This document shows, piece by piece, positions 48,930-59,428 of a DNA stretch of 64,000 nucleotides; the stretch's first letter is position 1; every line of letters starts with the position of its first letter. The notes under the pieces were generated by a model that was given only the letters and a program-made list of their open reading frames with translations, was not told the DNA's origin and made no database searches. The position numbers and the translations under genes are program-made. The stretch is from Scenedesmus sp. ARA3 (Eukaryota; Chlorophyta; Chlorophyceae; Sphaeropleales; Scenedesmaceae), in contig RWJK01000132.1 of NCBI GenBank assembly GCA_004335835.1, positions 1-64,000 of the forward strand, written 5' to 3'.

Positions 48930-50386
48930 GCTGGCTAGGTTTGGCTGCAGAAGCCAGCGGCTGGTGGGGTAGAACTGAGCACGTTTGTTGCGTGGCAAAC
49001 ACTCTGCAAGCCAGCCCTCAGGACAACGCTGCAGGGTTATGTCGTGGCAGTACTTACACCGAACTGGCGGGGGTGGGGGGTGGGGGCAGCTGGCGGGTAC
49101 CCTTTACCTAAACCGCGTGTAGGGCGCTTTTTCTTATGCACAACAGAGAGTCGCCGTAATAATGTGAGTATGTGCAGTTTGTGTACAGCAGAATCAGTCA
49201 ATACTGCCGGGGAGCTGTGCTGCAGCCTGCTGTGTGCAGGGGCGCTGGCTTGGAGGACGTGTGTGCACGTCATGTGTTGGCTGCACCTTTGACCATCTTG
49301 CACTTGCACGGGCGCTGCAGGGGCTGGCTAAGACCACCCTGCAGCTGCCTGTGGTTGCACGAGTTTGACACCTTTCGCGCAGTCTGCGTGTGGCGACACG
49401 CGTCAGTTTACCTTCCTCTGGTGCACCAGGTGCACTGTAGTACGCACTTGCTGGGGCGCTTGGCAGCTGTGTCTGCAGCTGCAAGCACCTCTCAGCATCT
49501 CCACCTCCTCTGGTTACCTTTCCAGAGGTCGCGCAACCAGCAGAGCTCATGCGTCTGGCTTCTCCTATGGGTTGGCTTGGGCCTGGGCCTTGGGTGTGGT
49601 CCGGGACTGGTTGGCAGCCAGCTGCTATGCGGGTGTCTGGCAATGCATGCATCCTTCGTGCTGTACATGCTGTGGCGGCAGCGGCTGCTTGTGATGCTGG
49701 CTCGTGAGCTGTGAGTAGGCAGCAGGTCGTGATGGGATGGCGACGTGATACCACCGCTGTTGCAGTAGGTGTTCTTTGTAGTGTAGCAGACACTGCCGGA
49801 CAGGGCCATGACATATGCTGTGTGCGCTGAGAAGACGTGCGGTTGCGTGGTGTGCATGTGTGCAGGCGGGGTTGAGTGATGCAGGGTGGGTGCTGTGGCG
49901 CGCTTGGGTGCTGCAGCAACAGCATTTGCTGCATGCCGTGTGTACAGCATAACTGCTGGCAGGCACATCACATTACAATTTGACGCAAAACGTGTGGAGT
50001 AGAATGACATGATACAGCATGTGTATGTTCAATTCTCTTTGTTTCCTTACCTGCGATAAGCGGACGAAGGCTGAAAAGGTGGTGTCAGCCTTCTTGAGTA
50101 CTTTTGATGGTCGCGTTGAATTGCTTTTGGCTGCCATTTATTTGCTTGTTGTCGGGAATGCAGGGACGGAGTTTTCCGTTGATGTACATGTCTGCACATG
50201 CCTGCCTGCACTGCAAGGATCTTCAAAATTGCTGCTTGCATGAGCGGTTTGTATTGCTTCAAGTGGCGCGAGTGATCAAGGGATGCATGCATTGCTTGGT
50301 GTTGTTTGTGTCCGCAAGCAGACTGCCAGCCTCTCCTGCTGTTGCCTCTTTGGAGGTGTCTTCCTACTTTGCTGGACAGCTGGATG

Positions 50387-50391
50387 TGTAA
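50387..50391 (+). terminator. Candidate distal poly(A) signal TGTAA (GATA gene)
   Basis: Lies about 1.6 kb past the GATA stop, where the GT-rich character ends. It would give a long 3' UTR like those proposed for neighbouring genes. Confidence 0.3.
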
Positions 50392-50710
50392 CAGATCACT
50401 TTAAGCATCAGGAACGCGCGCATAAGTCTACGTTAAGTGCTCAAATGATTAAAGTACATGAGGTGTTCAATGCTGTAGGCGCTGCGCCAATTCAAAAGCG
50501 AAGCTCGCCGTGAAAGTCTGTCACTCGTCGTCACGCTGACATAGAACCAGCGCCAACGCCGAAAGCTGTGCTAATGTAGCAGCTGTCGACGTGGATACCC
50601 AGACATTCTATTGCTGGTGCTTTTCAACAATGTCAACATCCCAGCCGCTGCTTCAAGTAACGTGCTTGTGAAAAAGACTTCTAGCCCTAGCTGTCCTCGT
50701 CAGCGCACCT

Positions 50711-53700
50711 ATGGAGACAGCATCCGCCGTGCCACAGGCAGAAGAAGCCAGCACAGTATACGAGGTTGGTGCATGGTAGCAGCAGCTGCTTGAAGGGATG
50801 AAGCTGCTTGCTGCTGAGCAGCGTGCAGTGCTGGTGCTGCATCCATGCATCTTCGGTGTGCACTGTAATATGCCGTGCTGCTGCTGCTGGTGGCAGACAT
50901 TGCCAGATGCATGAAGCGCGATCTAGCCTCTTGCAGGATGAAGCTATTTGAGACTGTTGTTTGCATTGAACAAGATAGACAGAGGAACCTGCTGCTGCTG
51001 CTGCACAGCGGCATACACAGCAATGCAAGCTGCTGCTCTGGCATAGCTGCACTGGGATGCTTGCAGTCTAGCTGCCTGCTCAACTCCTGCCAAGCTTCGA
51101 GCCTCCTGTCTGTGGTGCACGCACACACCACCTATCCTAATAGGGCACTTGATATGACATCCTAGTAGGCGTGCCGCTAGGATGCTTGCATGCATTTGGA
51201 TGCAACAACGATGTCGACACATCGCACACGTGTACATGCAGCGGAGCTTGCACAAGGGCGGGTGGTAGCCTGTGGCAACTCATCTGCATGCATCCGCTGC
51301 TGTTGACTTTTCGCGTAGCTGCACAGCCCTATGTAAAAGGAACGATTTTTAGCTGTATGTGGCCGCAGCACATGCCCATCAACATCCTCCGCTGTGCTGA
51401 TACACGCTTTCCTGCAGACATCCATCGCTGTCGTGGACGAGCCGAAAGGCATGCTGGCGCCTGAAGCAGCAGGCAGCGCTGCTCCACTGGATGCCCACCA
51501 CAAGATGCTGCACGAGGGCTCCATCCTCTCCTCACACTTCAAATCCTACCAGCAAGCCCTCTCAAAGTACACAGCCGCCGCCAGCAGGTTCATGCACGCC
51601 GCAGACGACTTCATAATCAGCGCAGGCCAGCCGGCAAAGTACGAACACAAGCTGACGCCAGAAGGCCAGGCCGCTGCTGCTGCTGCCGCTGCTGCTGCTG
51701 CACCTGCACAAGCCGGCGTAGATGAGACTGCAGGACCTGCTGCACTGGCAGCGCCAAGTGCATTTGCAGCAGATGCAGCACAGCCGTCCACGCTGCCACT
51801 GCAGGGCCCCGTGGCAGGCTACTACATCTGCCCCGGCATGCCTGGAAGCCCTGCGCTGGGTGCTGCTGGGCTGACACACACTGCGCCTGCTGACATCCTG
51901 CTGCCCAGGCAGCATGAGGCGCTGTTCAGGTGGGGCGCAGGGCTACTGCATCGCACACATCGTACGGACGACAGCGCCAATGCAGCGCTTCACCCTTGGG
52001 AAGTTTGTGGTGATTGCAAGCGCGTCACTTACAGCATCGCACACATCGTACGGACGGCAGCGCCAATGCAGCGCTTCACCCTTGGGAAGTTTGTGGTGAT
52101 TGCAAGCGCGTCACTTACAGCATCGCACACATCGTACGGACGGCAGCGCCAATGCAGCGCTTCACCCTTGGGAAGTTTGTGGTGATTGCAAGCGCGTCAC
52201 TTACAGCATCGCACACATCGTACGGACGGCAGCGCCAATGCAGCGCTTCACCTTTGGGAAGTTTGAATCCTACACGTGTCCGTCGTACTTGCTGGCGGCA
52301 CGCTCGCTTCTGCTGCAGGCTTAGCCGAGCCCATCCGTATTTGGTTATCATAACGTTGATGTTTATCTGTGGTGCTTTGCAGGCACGACATGCAGCGCAA
52401 GCTGATCGCAGCCGGCAGTGACGGCCTGACAGCAGCACTGCAGGAGAAGCTGGCGCCTGCCTTCAAGGTGCGGCGGAGCCTCCTCTGCGAGTGCATCATG
52501 CATCAGCGCATTATTTATGCATCATCAATTCACTCACAGTGCATCATCAGTGCATCGTCAGTTGAATTATGGGGCACCCGGCTTAGCCTGTGTGCCAGGA
52601 GCAGGCGCATTTTGGCTGCCAACAGCACACAGCCAATGCTATAACAGGGCTGGTTGTGTTATGTGTGCTAATCCACTGGCTGGCTGACAAAGGCAGACTG
52701 GTATAGTGCAGTCAATCTGCTTTTTGCAGACACCCAGTGGATTAGCTACAAATTGCGGCCAACAAACTGAACAGCACTGCACCTGCCTTCATCGTGTGAC
52801 TACACCACTACACTGCTACATCATGGTAATCCTCATGCTTGCTTGCATGGATGCACTTTGACGCTGCTGCGCCCTTGCATTGCTGCCACCCTGCACTGCT
52901 GTGCTGCTGTTAACATGGAGTTTGCAGAGTTTTCTAGCATGTAAAGCAGCTGCTGTGCTGCTGCTACTGCTGCTGCAACTGCTGCTGCTGCTGCTCCTGC
53001 CAGGTGTGGCTGGGTGTGTATGATGAGTGCAAGGGCCTGCTGCCTGAGGTGGAGCGGCTGAGGAGGGGCGCTGAGGGGGCACTGGCGCGCCTGCAGCATG
53101 CAAAAAAGAAGGCGAGCCCCCCCCCCAATGCATGGTGCTGTATTGAACGTAGAGGCGATGATGGGAATCCAGGCAACAAGGATGATGTTGTGGCAGCATC
53201 GGACATGCCAGGCACTCCTGTGGTGTGCACGTTGACGTGATGTTGCCTAGAAGGAAATGACTCGCTTTTGCATTTGCGCTTCGTGTTTCCTCTCACCACC
53301 AAGTCTGCGCCTTCTTGTCACTGATAGCACTGCCCTTGACACCACAGCCGCCACCAATGCGCCCGCCGCCGCTGCTGCTGCTGCTGCCGCTGCTGCTGCT
53401 GCAGGTGCTAGAGGCCGAGGCCGCCTCCCCGCTGGTGAGTGGGCAGCAGCTGCAGGATGCCGGGCAGCTGCCGCGGGTGCTGGTGCAGGGCACTGCTGGC
53501 GGCTTGGTGGCCACGCCAGCTGGGCCACAGCGCCAGGAGATGTACCGCAAGGAGACCGAGTACACAGGTGTGGTGCGGGGTAATGTTTTGCTTACCTGGT
53601 GCTACCTAGTAGGGCTATGCTGTTGTTCAGCTTGTGGTGACGAGGTGTCTGGCTTCGGGGCTTTGTACTTTCTGCACTAATGTCAGCTTCAAAGAGCTCA

Positions 53701-55453
53701 GCGCCACTGACTGCAGAATTCATCTGCCTTGCAAGGGCGGCGGTGGCACATGCCAGGTTCCATGTGACCAGTTGTTCCTTGAAAACTAACCTTGCACACA
53801 ATGTACACCTGCTGTTGCTGTGTCTCCCTGACACCTTCTGCACGCTTGCTGCTCCATTGCCTGCACACCTGTGCTCCTGCTGCCTCGTTCACCTGCCCAT
53901 CATCCAGATGCGTCTCTTGCATTCAAGCTGGCAGAGAAGGTGCTGCGAGACAAGCTGCTGCTGCAGCTGCAGCTGCTGACCCTGCCGGCATACTGTGCTC
54001 CTGCTGTCTTGTTCACCTGCCGCAGATGCTTCGCTTGCATTTGAGCTCGCAGAGAAGGTGCTGCGAGACAAGCTGGGCTGGCTCATGCAAGCAGGCGCAG
54101 GCCTCAAGGGCACTGCTGCTGCTGCACTGGGCCATGCGCTGCGCGCTGCAGCAGCAGAGGGGCAGCGAGGCCAGGCGCCTGGCGGCACTGCTGCTGCTGC
54201 TGCTGCTGGGGTGGGCCTGAGGGCGCCTGGGGAGGAGCTGCTGGAGCCGTTTCCTGCACATGTGCTGGTGAGAGGGCAAAAAGCGCAGGACACAAGCCTG
54301 CGCTGCTACAACGAAAAGTTGTTAACTTGAGATGGGAGCTGTGGTTGTGCCGTACTAGACTTGCACTTATCTGCCAGCTGTGCAATTATTTTTGGTTGCG
54401 TCGTGAGCATGCTGCTCGTGTGGTACTGTATGTGGTGCTGCCTGCAGGCCCGCCTAGCCGGCCAGCACCTCCCAACCCTGCAGGCAGTGGTGATGGCAGA
54501 TGCCAGCCGGCTGGCAAGGTGGGGCCAGCGCTGCCGCGCAGCCATTGCTACAGCAGCAGGCGCAGCAGCAGCTGCAGCAGGCGCTCAGATGCTGGCAGCA
54601 GCAGCGGCGCCTGCAGGCGCTGCCACTGCACTGCCTGCTGCTGGTGCGGTGGTTCCTGCAGGCCCGGTGCACGGCCTTGTGCGGACAGATGACGATGCAA
54701 CGCAGCAGGCCGGTGCAGCAGGCAGTGCAACAGGGGCAGCAACAACAGCTGGCACCACTGCAGAGGTGCCCATGGGCGGTCCTGCTGCAGTCGGTACAGC
54801 AGCAGCACCAGTAGCTGGCAGCGCGGCGGCATATGCAGCGTCTGATAGCCTTGTTGGCGAGCTGCAGCAGGCGGCAGCAGCGTCAGACGTTCCGCTGGAG
54901 CTGCTTGCGGCAGCAGTGAGTGCAGATGTGCAGGAGCGCGAAGCTGTGGAGGCAGCAGCCAGCAGGGCTGATGCATCGTGGCACCTGCTGCATGATGCCA
55001 GTGTGGTGGCTGCTAAGGAGGAGGCTGTGCTGCTGCCTGCTGTGCTCAAGGTGGGCGTGGTGCAGAGGAGAGTTGTGCCGACATGACAATGTGGCGGCGC
55101 TGTAAGCTGTCCTGCCAGCCGTGGCTACATTGAGCACTTGCAGGACAGCAAGCAGCGAGTGTTTCGGCACCCCTGAACTATGATCATACCACCCCCACCG
55201 TGCACGACTGCCAGGTTTGAAGGACTTCTGTCATTTGGGAATTTGTGCAACGCGCCATTACTGAAGTGCGAGGCAGAGAGGGTGCTTGGTGACATGCCCT
55301 GCATGTGCTGCTGTGTTCACCAGCCATCTGCTGCTGCCGTCCAGCAGCTCCTTTGCTCCAGCAGACCATACCACACAGACGGTGCCTGTGACAGGCACCC
55401 TCAAGGCCATGACCCACCCAATAAAAACTGTGATGATAGTTTGCCCTGCTATT

Positions 55454-55495
<42 letters not shown>

Positions 55496-56369
55496 CTGGC
55501 GGGGCTTCCCGCTCACCCCCTGCTGCTGCAGCACCTGGGTCAGCAGGCAGGGAAGCGGCTGCAGGCGCAGCACCAGGCGCTGGCTGCTGCACTGGCACAC
55601 CTGGGCCAGACGGCCCCTGATGCTGCCGGCTTTGACCTGGCTCTGCTTGAGGTGCTGGAGGCAGTGGATAGCCACGTGCAGGTGAGAGAAGAGAGTGAGG
55701 TGGCGCCCCTGGCAGAGCAGCAGCGCAAGTTGCAGATGGAGTTGTCAAGGACCCCTGCTGTGTGTGAACGCTTCCAGTGCCAGAGAGTGCTATATCAAAG
55801 AAGGGGCGGGTCTGCTGCTGTGCTTGCAAGCAGACGGAGGGTACCCATGCTAGGCAGGCGCTTTGCCTGTTGGGAGCATTCTGTTTTGACAGCATCTGTG
55901 AGCACTGCTGCCGTCACTACTGGTGCACAGCGCTTGTCAAATTGCTGGAGGAGCTGCAAGCAACAGCAGGTGTCGGTCACCACCGTCCGTATCAACTGCT
56001 GCTGTTGCAACCCAAATTCCGGCTACATGGCTGCAGGACCTGGAGACCAGCCTCTTACCGGAGCTGGCCGCTGCGCCCAGCCTGCCGCTGCAAGCCCAGC
56101 AGGACCTGGCCAAGCGCTACCAGCGCGCCGCAGCAGCAGCACCCACGCGGCCGCACGGCTGGTTCCTGGGGGCACCAAGCACCACAGCAGCATCGAAGGA
56201 CGGCGGTGGTGGCTCAGGAGTGAGGGGTGCTGCGTCGGCTGCTGTCGCTGCCACTAAGGAGGCGCTGAGGAAGATGGTTACTGCCCCTGTTAAGGCTGGG
56301 GTGGCTGCTGTTGATGCTGCTGCTGATGTGGCACGATTTGGGCCTGGCAAGGTGCCGGAAAAGCTGTGA
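50711..56369 (+). CDS. Large helical protein, possibly BAR-domain-like
   Basis: Ten exons splice in phase to 775 aa: 50711-50764, 51418-51929, 52207-52284, 52383-52467, 53004-53111, 53405-53567, 54026-54267, 54448-55050, 55532-55681, 56037-56369. The first exon (METASAVPQAEEASTVYE) is tentative; its donor is GAG/GTTGGT. The N-terminal part has helices with heptad-like spacing: LSKYTAAASRFMHAADDF, LTAALQEKLAPAFK, VYDECKGLLPEVERL, then AKKK, and LAFELAEKVLRDKLGWLMQ. The order helix-basic turn-helix is reminiscent of BAR membrane-bending domains, but I see no diagnostic motif. The rest is Ala/Gln-rich with further helices (LGQQAGKRLQAQHQALAAAL, LQAQQDLAKRYQRAA). Intron 53112-53404 has a GC donor. 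Two exon starts carry tandem duplications. At the stop, CTGTGAGT could also act as a donor to 56634, ending the protein in YA instead. Confidence 0.62.
51949..52264 (+). repeat. 86-bp tandem unit (3.7 copies) carrying an acceptor plus exon start
   Basis: Units start at 51949, 52035, 52121 and 52207. Copies 2 and 3 look identical; copies 1 and 4 differ by single bases plus the edges. Each unit runs from CATCGCACACATCGTACGG to GCGTCACTTACAG, so copies 2-4 are each preceded by TTACAG. In the first position the matching bases are CTACTG, with no AG. Only the last copy leaves the repeat (AAGTTTGAATCC) and joins to the next exon in phase. Because 86 is not a multiple of 3, using an earlier AG changes the frame. 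Confidence 0.9.
53112..53404 (+). other. Intron with a GC donor (GC-AG)
   Basis: The exon ends AAGAAG and the next bases are GCGAGC. The downstream acceptor is CTGCTGCAG at 53404. The flanking exons (108 and 163 bases) only keep frame if this GC donor is used, since phase 0 on both sides fits and the preceding codons are AAA-AAG-AAG. Confidence 0.6.
53871..54084 (+). repeat. Duplicated acceptor plus exon start (exon 7 of the BAR-like gene)
   Basis: The block from GTGCTCCTGCTG through AG and the exon start encoding DASLAF(K/E)LAEKVLRDKL occurs at 53871-53958 and again at 53995-54075. Acceptors are at 53907 and 54025. Both exon-like starts have the same phase and nearly the same peptide. The upstream copy runs into CTG-rich sequence and later stops. 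The downstream copy is the functional exon. Confidence 0.88.
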
Positions 56370-58171
56370 GTAAGCAGACAGATTCTTGCTGAATTGAGTT
56401 GAGCCAGGACGCGCAGTGCCACTTTGCGGCATAACCACGAGCAGGAGCACAAATATGTGCTGCAGTTGCAGCACAGCATGTGGTGCTGCCAGGCAGCGGC
56501 CTGGACAGAGGCCCATGCATGTGGCGTTGCTTGAATAATTGTCAAGGCCCCTGGATTGCGGCAAACTTTGCCGTTTGAAACGGGGTGCTAACCGCGGCGG
56601 CTGCCGCAGTTGTTTTGTTTTCAATGCATGCAGGTATGCTTGAAGCATGTTTGCTAGCACTGCAGACCATAGTTGTTATTGATGTTGAGCAGCAGCCAGG
56701 CGGCTGAGTTGCACCTTCGCTGCTGGCCGAGGTTGCTGCAGTGTTAACTGTAGCTGTTGACGTGCACATGCAATACTCTGCAAGCAGTGCGCACAGGGTG
56801 CACGCCGTGGGCCTGAGCTGTACCACCGATGACAGCGACAAACGGCCGGCTGCGCAGGGCGTGTAACACTGAGTCACACGGAAGGTGGGCAGGCACAACA
56901 CTCAACCGCACGCTGCAACTCTGCGCATGGCATGCCATGGCCATTGGGGCCCGTTGACCTCCTGAATACTGTGAGAACAGCAGCGGCCACTCGCCGAAGA
57001 CACAGTTGTTCACAATATGTGTGGGTGTGCAGGCTCCATCACATGAGTCTTGGCTAAAAGTTGTGCCCAAGGCCTCCACCACATCCAGGACTGCACATGT
57101 GCAGTAACGCCCGCCCGGCAAACGTTGTCAGAAAGCAGGCATCCGATCTCCCAAACTCATGCTATACAGACCGTATATTTTCATTGTTGAAGAATATTCG
57201 GTTCTAAACAGGTCAGCAGCCACAGTTGATGTGAAGTGGTTGACAAGAAGTACCACAAAGCGGACGACACAACATGTAGGACCGCAAGTCCTTTAACAGC
57301 CTTACAGAGAAAAAAATAAACACTTCGATAGGCTTCAGTCCACTTGAGCGGCTGAAGTAGGCTGGAAGTTGAACAGACACATTACGGCTTCACTACAAGA
57401 CCATTACTCCGGGAGCCATCTTGTCCCGAATCGGTCCGGAGCGAACCCATCTGGCTCACCCAGGCAATGCAGACCTTTTTTGTTAGCGTTAGTGCTTTGC
57501 CACATCCCTTCCAGAGCGCGCAAACCGGTTTGCCAGCTTGCTTGCCAACTTTCTGGCCGCTTGCTTCAGGTGCAACCACCTCAAGACATTTATGTTGAGA
57601 TTAGACGCTCACTAGGCAAGCACACAGCCACAGGACGCTTCGATCGCGCTGCAACTGGACGCCTTCAACCTGCCTCTCTGTCGTTAAGGCAGTTTCCTGC
57701 GCATAACCCGCGACATATATCAAAGGTGTGCTTAGCATGTGTTTCACAGCATGCTGGTTGGTGTAATGCGCTTGCTGCTCAGTTTCGGCGTCTCGGATAC
57801 GTGTATCTTGGACAGCACTTTGCCAGCTGGCTGGTCGGGGCCAGCGCACTTCTCGGGAATTCCATATCATTGCTATTTATCGGCTAGTAGCTTGCGGCTC
57901 GGTCTACACCTGGTTCACCGGGAAGTGTGTCATCACCAGCCCGTTGCAACTGATGCACTTGCGCACTTATGCACTCCTGCCCCTGCTCATTACAACTCCT
58001 CAAAAGGCAGAGGCTTGAAGCAGAAATTTCTAGGCAGCAACACCTACGTGTGTTGCACCTGGCACTCGCAATCATCAGCATTGTGAAGACGTACGCATCA
58101 CATGATACCCACATGACTCTTTGCCAACCCTACAACCTCCCTGCACTGCCTTCCTTTGCCTCACTTCCACG
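56370..58171. other. Intergenic region between the BAR-like and Gln-rich genes
   Basis: About 1.8 kb with no convincing gene. TGTAA at 56862 may end the upstream gene. An A/T-rich patch at about 57170-57320 may belong to the promoter of the downstream gene. The open frame 57369-57887 starts at TTG and has no protein character. Confidence 0.5.
56862..56866 (+). terminator. Candidate poly(A) signal TGTAA
   Basis: First plus-strand TGTAA after the stop of the BAR-like gene that I noticed, 493 bases downstream. Confidence 0.3.
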
Positions 58172-59428
58172 ATGCAGATGGCAGACATCATCAGCGGAGA
58201 CTTGTTTGAGGGCCTGCTGTTCCCTTCCTTGCATGACCTGAGCGACCCCCAGTGGATGACCCCACCAGGCAGCTGCGCAACCATGGACGCTGCAGCACAC
58301 TGTCCTGCAAGCTCCGCTGCCTCCCCTTGCGACAAGCAGCACCCGCTGCTAAGGCCAGCTGAGAGCGAGGAAACCAGCGAGGATGTGTTTGACTCGCTGG
58401 ATGCTTTCCTGGCTGCTGAGTTCCCTGAGCTTGACAGTGAGTGCATCCCAGCCCTCGCCTCACCCACACACAGCAGCAGCTACGCCACGAGTCCTGCAAG
58501 CAACGCAGCGCCCGCAGCAGCAGCAGTCCCCGCACTCAGCTGCAGCAGCACCGACAGCCACGGCGTGCAGCTGTTTGTCTGCAGCTCCCCCACATCATCA
58601 GGTGCCCCAGGTGTGGCTGAGTCAGCGGCGGCGGCTGCAGCTGCTGCAGCAGCAGCCAAGGCACAGGCGCAAGCATTCGCCTCTCTGACAAACTCCTCTT
58701 TCTCAGACATGGCCGCCAGCAGCCTCGGCCGCATGGGCAGCACTGCCAGCGCCACAACCTGCTCTGGCGCTGCCACAGCAGCAGCAGCAGCAGGCACCAG
58801 CACCGGCTCCATTCCTCGCTGGAAGCTGTACCACATGCAGCAGCGCCAGGAGTTGCTTGCACCCAAGCCTGCTGCGCCAGCCAAGCCACAGCCCAAGCTG
58901 CAGATCATCGCAGGACAGGGCGCACCAGCCGCTGGTGTGGCATGTGTGTCGCCAGTCAGCGTGGCTGTGCCTGCGCAGGTGGTGGGCGCTGAGCAGCTGC
59001 TGCTGCTCAACCTGCACCAGCAGCAGCAGCTGGCACTCCAGCAGCGTCAGCAGCAGCAGCAGTGTGCGGTCATTGTGGGGGCCAAGCGGCAGTGGGCTGA
59101 GCCTGTTGGCACTCCCATTACTGTTCTGCCTTGCAAGGCCAAGCGCTCCCGTGTGACAGCTGCAGGCAACACAGCAGCGCAGCACATGTATGGCCTGGCT
59201 GCAGAGCCCTGCCAGCAGCTGCAGACGCTGCAGGTGCTGCAGCTGCAGCTGCAGCAGCAGATCCAGCATAACTACCAGCAGCAGGCAGAGATCTACCAGC
59301 AGACCCAGCTGCAGGCGCTGCACAACCAGCTGCACATGCGCCTGCAGGTGCAGCAGCACCCGATGGCCTTCCAGGCACCGGTGCAGACTCGGCACAAGCG
59401 CCAGGCTACACGCGCGGTCAAGTGCTGA
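58172..59428 (+). CDS. Gln/Ala-rich protein with acidic N-terminal patches, possible transcriptional regulator
   Basis: Single exon of 418 aa from the ATG at 58172 (58178 is an alternative, giving MADIISGDLFEGLLFP). The N-terminus has acidic-hydrophobic clusters (ISGDLFEGLLFPSLHDLSD and DVFDSLDAFLAAEFPELDSE) of the kind seen in activation domains. Then come Ser/Ala-rich linkers, a patch IPRWKLYHMQQRQELL, a basic patch (CKAKRSRV), Gln-rich helices (LQLQLQQQIQHNYQQQ), and a basic C-terminus (TRHKRQATRAVK). No DNA-binding domain is recognised. A role in transcription is only suggested by composition. It could also be a structural or RNA-associated low-complexity protein. It is the only confident intronless gene in the window. 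Confidence 0.62.
   Translation: MQMADIISGDLFEGLLFPSLHDLSDPQWMTPPGSCATMDAAAHCPASSAASPCDKQHPLLRPAESEETSEDVFDSLDAFLAAEFPELDSECIPALASPTHSSSYATSPASNAAPAAAAVPALSCSSTDSHGVQLFVCSSPTSSGAPGVAESAAAAAAAAAAAKAQAQAFASLTNSSFSDMAASSLGRMGSTASATTCSGAATAAAAAGTSTGSIPRWKLYHMQQRQELLAPKPAAPAKPQPKLQIIAGQGAPAAGVACVSPVSVAVPAQVVGAEQLLLLNLHQQQQLALQQRQQQQQCAVIVGAKRQWAEPVGTPITVLPCKAKRSRVTAAGNTAAQHMYGLAAEPCQQLQTLQVLQLQLQQQIQHNYQQQAEIYQQTQLQALHNQLHMRLQVQQHPMAFQAPVQTRHKRQATRAVKC

Larger units (their letters stand above)
48802..50710 (+). other. GT-rich tail downstream of the GATA gene, no gene
   Basis: Open frames exist on both strands (for example 49172-49714 plus and 49194-49934 minus) but none has recognisable protein character or splice logic. 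The plus strand is GT-rich to about 50390. TGTAA occurs at 48925 and 50387. Confidence 0.5.

Noticed and set aside
49172..49934. Overlapping open frames of 180 (plus) and 246 (minus) residues
   Set aside because: Neither has recognisable motifs, a credible start, or splice partners. The region has the GT-rich character of a 3' tail.
51394..52185. 263-residue plus-strand open frame through the 86-bp array
   Set aside because: The first part is a real exon (51418-51929), but the rest reads the tandem repeat in shifting frames and does not join the next exon in phase.
57369..57887. 172-residue plus-strand open frame upstream of the Gln-rich gene
   Set aside because: It begins at TTG, has no domain, and is better explained as promoter or 5' UTR of the next gene.
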